DNA of 64,000 nucleotides from Chitinophaga ginsengisegetis (lineage in GTDB: Bacteria > Bacteroidota > Bacteroidia > Chitinophagales > Chitinophagaceae). The stretch covers positions 372,001-436,000 of the forward strand of contig NZ_FUZZ01000004.1 in assembly GCF_900168065.1 (NCBI RefSeq), written 5' to 3'. Under the pieces are notes generated by a model. The model ran no database searches, was not told the origin of the DNA, and worked only from the letters and a program-made list of their open reading frames with translations. Within the stretch, counting starts at the first letter, position 1; every line of letters begins with the position of its first letter. Shown in pieces: positions 8,399 through 15,179 of this stretch. The position numbers were made by a program, and so were the translations under genes.

Positions 8399-9784
8399 AT
8401 GAATGGTCGTAACAGCATATATGTTTTACTCACGGTAGTCCTGGCAGGATTCATTACTGCCTGTGGCATCACGAAGCCGTACCAATCGCCCGGCATTACA
8501 GACAATAACCTGTACCGGGATGTAAATACAACGGACACCAATAGCCTGGCTACCGTTCACTGGAAAGAAATTTTCACGGACTCCCTCCTGCAGCAACTTA
8601 TTGACACCGGTATTCAGCACAACCTCGACCTCCAGGTAGCGTGGTCGCGCATGCGGCAGGCAGAAGCCAATTACTCGCAAAGCAGGCAGGCGTTGTACCC
8701 CGCTGTAAATGGCGATGTGAGCGCGGCCTTTGCCGGCGCTTCCAATCAACAGCGTACAGGCAGGAACGTTATACCACAGCAATACAACGCCGGGCTCACC
8801 GCTACCTGGGAAGCAGACATCTGGGGTAAGCTGCGCAGCAACAGGCGCGCGGGTTTGGCAGCATTCCTGCAGGCATCCGCCAATGCAAGGGCCGTACAAA
8901 CCGGGCTGATTGCCAGTATTGCCACCAGCTACTACAACCTCACCGCACTGGATCAGCAACTGAAAATAACGCAGCAAACCGTGGTGAACTGGCAAGCCAC
9001 TGTAGAAGTGATGAAGGAGCTGAAAAAGGGTGATGTGGTAACCGGCGCCGCAGTAGTACAAAGTGAAGCCAGCAGGTATGCCGCAGAAGTAACGATTCCT
9101 GACCTGAAGCAATCGATCCGCGAAACGGAGAACCAGCTGAACCTCTTGCTGGGCCGGCCTCCCGGCCCTATCAGCCGCAGCAGCATGGACGACCAGCGAC
9201 CGGTGATGCTGCTGAAAACCGGCGTGCCGGCGCAACTGCTGGCCAACCGGCCGGATGTGCAGGCGGCGGAATATAACCTGCGTTACTATTATGAACTGAC
9301 TAATGTAGCGCGCACCTATTTTTATCCTGCGCTCACTATTTCTGCTTCGGGCGGTTACACCAGTTACCTGTCGCTCACAGGGCCCGGCTCCTGGATCAGC
9401 AACCTCACGGCGGGTTTAACACAACCCATCTTTAACCAGGGCATTAATAAAACCAGGCTCAAAGTAGCGAAAGAGCAGCAGGAACAGGCGGCGCTGAACT
9501 TCCATACAGCAGTATTAACCGCCGGGCAGGAAGTATCAAACGCATTATATTCTTACCAGACAGCCCTGGAAAAAGGAAACTCACGGCGGCTGCAATTACA
9601 GAACCTGCAATTGTCGGTCGACTATACGCAGGAACTGGTGCGATATGGATTTGCCAATTACACAGAAGTATTGAATGCACAACAGAGTCTTTTATCGGCG
9701 CAACTGGGCAGGATCAACGATCATTTGCAGCAGTTACAGGCGGTGGTATTTTTATACCGTGCGCTGGGCGGCGGCTGGCAATAA
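8399..9784 (+). CDS. Outer-membrane efflux channel lipoprotein (OprM/NodT type)
   Basis: A 461-aa TolC-family channel of the OprM subgroup. It starts with a signal peptide and lipobox (LAGFITACG), so it should be N-acylated. Two internal repeats of helical hairpins follow, seen in QQLIDTGIQHNLDLQVAWSR and in LLANRPDVQAAEYNLRYYYE, the latter being the classic 'RPDV..AE' motif. The C-terminal part has YGFANYTEVLNAQQSLLSAQ, also typical. It completes the RND operon. Its last 33 bp overlap tail-to-tail with the clpP-like gene on the minus strand, so the two transcripts must converge inside coding sequence. Confidence 0.94.
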   Translation: MNGRNSIYVLLTVVLAGFITACGITKPYQSPGITDNNLYRDVNTTDTNSLATVHWKEIFTDSLLQQLIDTGIQHNLDLQVAWSRMRQAEANYSQSRQALYPAVNGDVSAAFAGASNQQRTGRNVIPQQYNAGLTATWEADIWGKLRSNRRAGLAAFLQASANARAVQTGLIASIATSYYNLTALDQQLKITQQTVVNWQATVEVMKELKKGDVVTGAAVVQSEASRYAAEVTIPDLKQSIRETENQLNLLLGRPPGPISRSSMDDQRPVMLLKTGVPAQLLANRPDVQAAEYNLRYYYELTNVARTYFYPALTISASGGYTSYLSLTGPGSWISNLTAGLTQPIFNQGINKTRLKVAKEQQEQAALNFHTAVLTAGQEVSNALYSYQTALEKGNSRRLQLQNLQLSVDYTQELVRYGFANYTEVLNAQQSLLSAQLGRINDHLQQLQAVVFLYRALGGGWQ

Positions 9785-10390
9785 TTCCTGCCGGATTGCC
9801 AGCGCAGGCACTGTAGCAGTGCTGTTCAGCACTTCATCTACAATCCCGAAATCCCGGGCTTCTTCTGCGGCCATGAAATGATCATTCCGGAAAGCATGCT
9901 CCACTTCTTCCACCGAGCGGCCCGATTGCCGGGCAATGATCTGGAAAAGTTTTTGCTGCAACCGGCCCTGTTCATTAAAAGCAATCCGCACATCTTCCGT
10001 ATATCCTTTGGCGCCGCCGCTTGCAGGATGCATGTGAATGGTGGCATTGGGCAATGCATACCGTTGCCCCGTAGCGCCGGCGGTAAGAATGATGGTGCCC
10101 ATGCTGCCGGTGAAACCCATTGCCATAGTGGATACCGGCGATTTCAGCATTTTCATGGTATCATAAATAGCCATGCCGGCATACACAACGCCGCCCGGGC
10201 TGTTGATGTACATATTAATGGGCCGGTGGTTTTCACTGTCGAGGTACAGCAACTGCGCCACTATCAGGTTAGCCACCTGGTCGTCGATAGCGGTACCGAG
10301 AAAAATAATCCTTTCTTTCAGCAACAGGCTGTATATATCAAACGCACCGCGGCTGTCGCCGTCGATTACGGTAGGAACCAGGAATGCCAT
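9752..10390 (-). CDS. clpP: ClpP-family serine peptidase (third gene of a sigma-factor operon)
   Basis: A 212-aa ClpP homologue. Lining up by eye with E. coli ClpP places the catalytic triad at Ser96 (GFTGSMGT), His121 (TIHMHPASGG) and Asp170 (FRNDHFM), all present. The YINSPGG and YDTMK stretches and the final FGIVDEVL match the family. The usual Gln-Pro after the catalytic His is Pro-Ala here, and there is about a 20-residue extra C-terminal tail. It is not next to clpX or tig; instead it follows an ECF sigma factor and an 85-aa protein, 1 bp after the latter. It therefore looks like a dedicated second ClpP. Which ATPase it uses is unknown. Its 3' end overlaps the RND channel gene by 33 bp. 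Confidence 0.92.
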   Translation of the reverse strand: MAFLVPTVIDGDSRGAFDIYSLLLKERIIFLGTAIDDQVANLIVAQLLYLDSENHRPINMYINSPGGVVYAGMAIYDTMKMLKSPVSTMAMGFTGSMGTIILTAGATGQRYALPNATIHMHPASGGAKGYTEDVRIAFNEQGRLQQKLFQIIARQSGRSVEEVEHAFRNDHFMAAEEARDFGIVDEVLNSTATVPALAIRQELLPAAAQRTV

Positions 10391-10391
10391 A

Positions 10392-10649
10392 TTATTTAAA
10401 AATGGAGGTGATAGAATTGTTGAAAGAAGTGTCCTGCATGAGGCGCTGGAAAAGCTGATCCAGCTGTTGGCGTTTTTCTTCGCGTGCGAGCCAGCGCACC
10501 AGCTGCAAGGTTTTCCGCTGGTACTTTACTTTTTCCCGCAATGCGGGCGCCACCAGCATCCTGGCCTGGAACACCAGCCGGGAGGAAACAGGCATTTCCC
10601 GCAGCAGGTATTGTTCTATTTCCTGTGCTTCAGCTAACTGTTTCCGCAT
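10392..10649 (-). CDS. Small helical protein between sigma factor and ClpP (candidate anti-sigma or adaptor)
   Basis: An 85-aa protein, all-helical by composition, with the pattern EIEQYLLREMPVSSRLVFQA then ALREKVKYQRKTLQLVRWLA and a C-terminal FQRLMQD..F. It has no membrane segment and no zinc ligands. The pattern resembles the small proteins that often follow ECF sigma genes in Bacteroidota and are thought to act as soluble sigma regulators; that link comes from memory of the family pattern, not a search. Its start overlaps the sigma gene by 20 bp and its stop abuts the clpP start, so all three are almost certainly co-translated. An anti-sigma factor degraded by the neighbouring ClpP is an attractive but untested reading. 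Confidence 0.7.
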   Translation of the reverse strand: MRKQLAEAQEIEQYLLREMPVSSRLVFQARMLVAPALREKVKYQRKTLQLVRWLAREEKRQQLDQLFQRLMQDTSFNNSITSIFK

Positions 10650-11151
10650 AATCTGATTGTTTAATTTGTTCCCTTACTTTTTCCAGGCATTTGTATTTCT
10701 GTACGCTGGCAGAATGTTGTGTTTTGAAATTAAAATCTGCTGCTATTTCCTGTATGGAAAGATGATCATAATAAAATGCGTGCAGGAGTTGCAAACATCG
10801 TTTCCCGGCGGCTTTTACATACTCCAGTACAGGCTTTGACACGGGTGGAGGCGCATAATAATCTGCCGGCACGGCAATATCGCCGTCCATATTATCCAGT
10901 GGAATATGCGGACCGGATTGTTTTAGTTTCCGGATAGCAAGAATCCTGGCGATGCCTGTAATATATGCTTCCGCAGGCACCCCGGCAGGCAGTTTGTTTT
11001 GCTGTTGTTTTTCGAGATAGATAATTACAGCATCCTGGAAGATATCTTTGGCCATCTCCAGGTGGCCGCCCATCCGGTGTATGACGCCTGCTACCCGTGG
11101 CAGGGTATTGCGGTATATATCTTCCAACCATTGATCTTCATGAGTACGCAT
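10630..11151 (-). CDS. ECF-type RNA polymerase sigma factor
   Basis: A 173-aa sigma-70 family protein. Region 2 spans about residues 8-80 (GGHLEMAKDIFQDAVIIYLE, then AYITGIARILAIRKLK). Region 4 covers about residues 115-165, with the helix-turn-helix LSIQEIAADFNFKTQHSASV then QKYKCLEKVREQI. Spacing between the regions is normal for a minimal ECF factor. It is first in the operon with the 85-aa protein and ClpP. No transmembrane anti-sigma factor is adjacent. The region 4 helix is atypical enough that assignment to a numbered ECF group is not possible by eye. Confidence 0.85.
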   Translation of the reverse strand: MRTHEDQWLEDIYRNTLPRVAGVIHRMGGHLEMAKDIFQDAVIIYLEKQQQNKLPAGVPAEAYITGIARILAIRKLKQSGPHIPLDNMDGDIAVPADYYAPPPVSKPVLEYVKAAGKRCLQLLHAFYYDHLSIQEIAADFNFKTQHSASVQKYKCLEKVREQIKQSDYAETVS

Positions 11152-11221
11152 ATAAGCCTGGTTTTATATACTAGTGTCATTAACCGGTGATATATCACCC
11201 AAAATTTAAGAATTTTTTTTT

Positions 11222-11229
11222 TACCTTTG
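11222..11229 (+). promoter_or_regulatory. Bacteroidota -7 element (TAnnTTTG) for ABC-F
   Basis: TACCTTTG fits the Bacteroidota TAnnTTTG consensus. A clear TTTG -33 box is not present; the expected position is A/T-rich. A start near 11236 would give a leader of about 230 nt before the ABC-F ATG. Confidence 0.5.
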
Positions 11230-11280
11230 CCCAACCATGTGATCAATACTCTACATACAATAGCAGGCTGATACCTGTAT

Positions 11281-11299
11281 ACATGCCGCTCCGGCGTGT
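11281..11299 (+). terminator. Leader hairpin resembling an attenuator
   Basis: ACATGCCG / CGGCGTGT can pair over 8 bp with one G-U and a 3-base loop, followed by TTTTAT. It lies about 45 nt downstream of the predicted transcript start, inside the ABC-F leader. It could be a premature terminator. Confidence 0.4.
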
Positions 11300-11381
11300 T
11301 TTATCTCCCGTTTATATATTTTTTACCGTCATACAGCGATGCTACTGCATACGCTGATTTATTCAACTAAATTTTACTGCC

Positions 11382-11546
11382 ATGAAAATGCGTACTGTCA
11401 TTTCCCGACCCGCTAACCCGACGCTTCCTGTCGTCGCCATTGTTCATTTCAAAACGATTTTGCATGCTTATCAGCGCACAACTACTCAGTTACCAACTTC
11501 CATCGGGGCAGTATTTATTCCAGGACGTCAGTTTCACGCTTCATAA
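11382..11546 (+). CDS. Upstream ORF overlapping the ABC-F start (candidate leader peptide)
   Basis: A 54-codon ORF beginning MKMRTVISRPANPTLPVVAI and ending in ...GRQFHAS. It is in a different frame and overlaps the first 83 bp of the ABC-F gene. It lies at the end of a long leader. ABC-F resistance genes in other bacteria are often controlled by short upstream ORFs on which drug-stalled ribosomes alter leader folding, so this is a reasonable candidate. There is no direct proof that it is translated; it is longer than most known leader peptides, and an alternative is that it is a chance frame. Confidence 0.35.
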   Translation: MKMRTVISRPANPTLPVVAIVHFKTILHAYQRTTTQLPTSIGAVFIPGRQFHAS

Positions 11547-13128
11547 AGGCTACAGGGCCGCTATTGCGGGCCCTAACGGCGCAGGTAAATCCACTTTACT
11601 GAAGATCATTGCCGGCCAGGAAACCGCGTCTTCCGGCACTATCCGGGCTACCGGGCCATGTTACTATGTACCGCAGCATTTTGGCCATTTTAATTCACTC
11701 ACCGTGGCGGAGGCCGCAGGTACCGCGCAAAAACTGAACGCCCTTGAACTAATCCTGCAGGGCGAAACCAGTCCGCACCTGTACGACGTACTTGGCGACG
11801 ACTGGGACATTGCCGCGCGCAGTGAAGCAGCCTTTGAAAAATGGGGCCTTCGTGCCTTGCAACCGGATCAGCCCTTGTCCACCCTCAGCGGGGGCGAAAA
11901 AACACGGCTGTTCCTGGCCGGCATCGACATCTTTGAGCCATCGGTGGTGTTGCTGGACGAGCCCACTAACCACCTCGATTACCACGCACGGGAACAGCTA
12001 TACGAATGGATGGCAGCCACATCATGCACGTTGCTGATTGTGAGCCACGACCGGCAGCTGCTGCGCCTCTGCGAACCCATCTGGGAGCTGCAACCCAATG
12101 GCATAAAAACTTACGGCGGCAACTATGATTTCTACGCAGCGCAAAAAAACGTTGAAGCAGATGCGTTGCAACAACGCGTTGCCCACCAGGAAAAAACACT
12201 CAAAGAAGCCAAAAAGCAACGGCAGGAGGCCATAGAGCGCAAGCAACATGCCGATGCACAGGCGCGGAAGCAAGCTAAAACAGGAGGCATACCTAAAATA
12301 CTGCTGAACGGCAGGAAAAATAATGCAGAAGTATCTACCGCAAAATTAAAACAGGTACACACGGAAAAAGTGGAGGAACTGCGTGCAGGCTGGCAGGAAC
12401 TCTCCGCTATGACGCAGATCCAGCGCATGATGAAGGGTTACTTTGAACAATCCACCCTTCATACCGGGAAAGTGCTGGTGCAGGCAAACGGGGTGAATTT
12501 CGGATGGGCTGCTGCACAACCGGAACTCCCGGCGCCGGATCACCAGCCATCAAACGAACCAACAAGGCTGGCATCTCCGGAAAACATGCTCTGGAAAACA
12601 CCACTCACCTTTACCATCCGCAGCGGCCAGCGGCTGGCCATTACAGGGCCCAACGGCAGCGGCAAGTCCACCTTGCTGCAACTGATACTGGGTAAGCTGG
12701 CGCCATCAACCGGTGAGCTGTATACCGCCGATACGCGCAGTTTACTGCTGGACCAGGATTACACGCTGATCGACCGGGGCAAAACGGTATTACAACAGGC
12801 ATTGTCTTACAACGATAACCTGCTGGAAGTATCGATGGTAAAAACGGTGCTGGTGAATTTCCTTTTTGGTCCGGATACCTGGGATAAGTCGTGCGCAGTG
12901 CTGAGTGGCGGCGAAATGCTGCGACTGGCCCTCTGCAGCATGACCTTACAGGATAAAGCGCCCGATATGATCCTGCTCGATGAGCCCACCAACAACCTCG
13001 ATCTGCAGAACATTAAAATACTGACGCAGATCTTCGGGGAGTATAAAGGCACGTTGCTGGTCATTTCGCATGATCCCGATTTTATCGCGGAAGTGGGTGT
13101 GGATGATGTGCTGACGCTAAACACGTAG
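11464..13128 (+). CDS. ABC-F family ATPase (ribosome-associated)
   Basis: A 554-aa soluble protein with two fused ABC domains and no membrane segments. Domain 1 has Walker A GPNGAGKST, signature LSGGEKTR and Walker B VVLLDEPTNHLD. Domain 2 has GPNGSGKST, LSGGEMLR and MILLDEPTNNLD. Between them lies a long charged helical linker (about residues 225-320), rich in Lys, Glu and Gln, that would reach into the ribosome in ABC-F proteins. Members act as translation factors or as target-protection antibiotic resistance proteins. I chose ATG 11464 because family members start with 'MLxxxxLSY'; an in-frame TTG at 11440 is less likely. The long leader with an upstream ORF favours an inducible, resistance-type role, but this is inference. 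Confidence 0.92.
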   Translation: MLISAQLLSYQLPSGQYLFQDVSFTLHKGYRAAIAGPNGAGKSTLLKIIAGQETASSGTIRATGPCYYVPQHFGHFNSLTVAEAAGTAQKLNALELILQGETSPHLYDVLGDDWDIAARSEAAFEKWGLRALQPDQPLSTLSGGEKTRLFLAGIDIFEPSVVLLDEPTNHLDYHAREQLYEWMAATSCTLLIVSHDRQLLRLCEPIWELQPNGIKTYGGNYDFYAAQKNVEADALQQRVAHQEKTLKEAKKQRQEAIERKQHADAQARKQAKTGGIPKILLNGRKNNAEVSTAKLKQVHTEKVEELRAGWQELSAMTQIQRMMKGYFEQSTLHTGKVLVQANGVNFGWAAAQPELPAPDHQPSNEPTRLASPENMLWKTPLTFTIRSGQRLAITGPNGSGKSTLLQLILGKLAPSTGELYTADTRSLLLDQDYTLIDRGKTVLQQALSYNDNLLEVSMVKTVLVNFLFGPDTWDKSCAVLSGGEMLRLALCSMTLQDKAPDMILLDEPTNNLDLQNIKILTQIFGEYKGTLLVISHDPDFIAEVGVDDVLTLNT

Positions 13129-13159
13129 GTGCGCCATGATCATTTTCTAAATATCCTTT

Positions 13160-13203
13160 TCCCGGAAAGGCTTCAGGAGGCAGCCGTTGAAGCTTTTCCG
13201 GGA
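13160..13203. terminator. Bidirectional terminator
   Basis: A 16-bp stem with a single G-U mismatch (TCCCGGAAAGGCTTCA pairing with TGAAGCTTTTCCGGGA) and a 12-base loop, followed by A/T-rich sequence on both sides. It separates the convergent ABC-F and WG-repeat genes. Confidence 0.8.
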
Positions 13204-13211
13204 TCAAAAAA

Positions 13212-15179
13212 TTACTGTAGTCCGGGAATGCCGTATATCCCATACGGACTAAAAGCTACGATGCCGGTGACTTTAACAGGTAGAAAACTTCCGGTGGCAG
13301 TGAGGTACTGATAGGTATCGCCGGTTCTGCAAAGCAATGGGAATCCGTATTGTACTTCCGTGGCGCCATAGCCGGGTATTTCTTCCAGCATTACATCGTC
13401 AAAAACCTGCTTGTTTACCGGTTGACCAGCTTTATCCAGTACAGTAAATTTACCGGCTTTTTGCGCCAGGAAGCCCTGCCCGTTCTTTTCCACGAGTAAG
13501 CGGTCGTATACAGGAGGCACTATCACTTTACCGGCGCTGCTGGTATAACCGTAAAGCGGATACGCTCCATTGGCGGTTTCTTTTTTCAGCAGTTGGGATT
13601 TTTTTTCCGGGATGACGGGCGGCGCTTTGGGCGCAGGCACCTTCACGCCATTGTGATTAAAGAAGAGATCCTTGTAGCCGCCTTCAGGCGTGTTTTGAGA
13701 TGCAAATAACAAACTGGTGTCCTCCGCCGATACGCTGATGCTGTGATAGGTGGCGGGGATCAGCATTTTCTTCTTCCTGATATCATATACACCAGCGCCG
13801 GTTTCTTTCTTTACCGCTACCAGTCCGGGTACCAGGCCATCCACTTGTTTGTAAACCACGGGCAATACCTGCTCCCCTGCTGCATTATACAAGCCATACA
13901 TCTCCTGGTAACTTACTTCCAGTAAATCCATACCGGGAGCCGTAACCGTGGTGCGGTCGATATCAAAGAAGGCGGGTTCCACTACTTTTCTGTTAGCCGG
14001 GTTATAAAAACCATACAGCGCTTTCTGTTTCAGCTTGAAGAGGGGAACCGGGAAATATTTATCCAGCGTGGTTATTTCGTTGTAATCTTTTGCCAGTAAC
14101 TTTTTACCGGTAGTATCCGTGAGATTGTAGTTGCCGTCAACAGGGATAATAAAATACTCACCGGATGCTACAATATCGCCTTCGTATGACGGGGCGATAA
14201 TTACTTTTCCATCTTCCCGCAGGATACCTGTTTTACCATTTTGGGTAATCCGGAGATAGGGTCCGCTTGCTGTTTCGTCGTATACGTCGGTGATATCATC
14301 ATAAATAAAATCGGCTACTGTAGCACCGTCTTCGCTGATCAATCCATACTTCCCGTTCTTTTGCACTTTCAGTAAACTATTGCCTATCACTGTCATGCCG
14401 GTATACTCCGGCGCCGCATATTCTTTTTTTGTTTTCAGATTGATGGTTACTTCACGTCCCTGCTTTTTTAAACACTGTACCCAGTTGTCGCTGCGCATAA
14501 AGGCGTGTTCATGTTCATATTCAAAGGGCATGAGGATGTTGTTATCAAAGTCGATGACGCCCCATTTACCATTTTTCTGCGCAAACAGGTAATCTCCTTT
14601 CCGGCCGCATCCCCCGCAGTAGTCGAACGATTCGTAGATGGCCGGTATCAGCAGCCGTTTTTCCGGTGTACTGTAGATGCCCCATTTGTCGCCTGTTTTC
14701 ACATCAAAGTGTTCATCATCCAATATACCTGCGTCTTCAAACTGCAGCGGCAGCAGCAGCTTGCCGTAGGTATCTGCATAAGTCATTTTACCCTGCTGAT
14801 GTAATACCAGGTAAGTTTTCCATTTCAATTCTATGGTATCATATTCAGGTGGCAGCAACCATTTTCCGTTGGCGGTAACAATGCCTGTTTTGCCGTTGCT
14901 GCTTACCAGGAACATGGTTTCCTGTTCGTTGGTTACAATCAGGGAGTGTCCTCCTTCATCCGCCGGTGTGATGGTAACCGGGTGATACAGGGCGATGATC
15001 TGATCAAATACTCTCTTACCGGTGGGATCAATGTACCAGCTCTTTTCAGCTTCCTCCATGCGGGCGAAACCGCCATGAAACACAGATCCCTGCTGCGCTG
15101 ATAAGGTGTGGGCTGCCAGTAAAAAACTACCTGCCAGTAAAAAGCGTATATGCCTGCCTGTTATACCTCTAATCCTCAT
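13212..15179 (-). CDS. WG-repeat secreted protein (downstream copy)
   Basis: A 655-aa exported protein with a signal peptide (about residues 10-28, ending HTLSAQ). The rest is a chain of WG repeats of about 40-60 residues, each with a core like GKWGVIDFDNNILMPFEYE or KYGLISEDGATVADFIYDDI: Gly-Lys-Trp/Tyr-Gly-hydrophobic, a turn, then a Pro-hydrophobic-Tyr-Asp strand. WG repeats form beta structures and are thought to mediate protein binding; no enzymatic role is known. Its start overlaps the end of the upstream WG gene by 11 bp, so the pair is co-translated and probably arose by duplication. Confidence 0.88.
   Translation of the reverse strand: MRIRGITGRHIRFLLAGSFLLAAHTLSAQQGSVFHGGFARMEEAEKSWYIDPTGKRVFDQIIALYHPVTITPADEGGHSLIVTNEQETMFLVSSNGKTGIVTANGKWLLPPEYDTIELKWKTYLVLHQQGKMTYADTYGKLLLPLQFEDAGILDDEHFDVKTGDKWGIYSTPEKRLLIPAIYESFDYCGGCGRKGDYLFAQKNGKWGVIDFDNNILMPFEYEHEHAFMRSDNWVQCLKKQGREVTINLKTKKEYAAPEYTGMTVIGNSLLKVQKNGKYGLISEDGATVADFIYDDITDVYDETASGPYLRITQNGKTGILREDGKVIIAPSYEGDIVASGEYFIIPVDGNYNLTDTTGKKLLAKDYNEITTLDKYFPVPLFKLKQKALYGFYNPANRKVVEPAFFDIDRTTVTAPGMDLLEVSYQEMYGLYNAAGEQVLPVVYKQVDGLVPGLVAVKKETGAGVYDIRKKKMLIPATYHSISVSAEDTSLLFASQNTPEGGYKDLFFNHNGVKVPAPKAPPVIPEKKSQLLKKETANGAYPLYGYTSSAGKVIVPPVYDRLLVEKNGQGFLAQKAGKFTVLDKAGQPVNKQVFDDVMLEEIPGYGATEVQYGFPLLCRTGDTYQYLTATGSFLPVKVTGIVAFSPYGIYGIPGLQ

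Larger units (their letters stand above)
11152..11463. other. Intergenic region with long ABC-F leader
   Basis: This 312-bp gap separates the divergent sigma and ABC-F genes. It holds a candidate -7 element at 11222-11229, a GC-rich hairpin at 11281-11299 followed by a T-run, and the start of an upstream ORF at 11382. A weaker imperfect stem (CAGCGATGC/GCATACGCTG) lies at about 11336-11356. I see no tRNA or other structured RNA that I recognise. Confidence 0.55.

Noticed and set aside
9752..10390. ClpP homologue as a dead peptidase
   Set aside because: Alignment by eye with E. coli ClpP keeps Ser96, His121 and Asp170 in register; only residues next to the His differ.
11440..11463. TTG start for the ABC-F gene
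   Set aside because: ATG 11464 gives the usual ABC-F N-terminus; the TTG would add eight residues with no family match.
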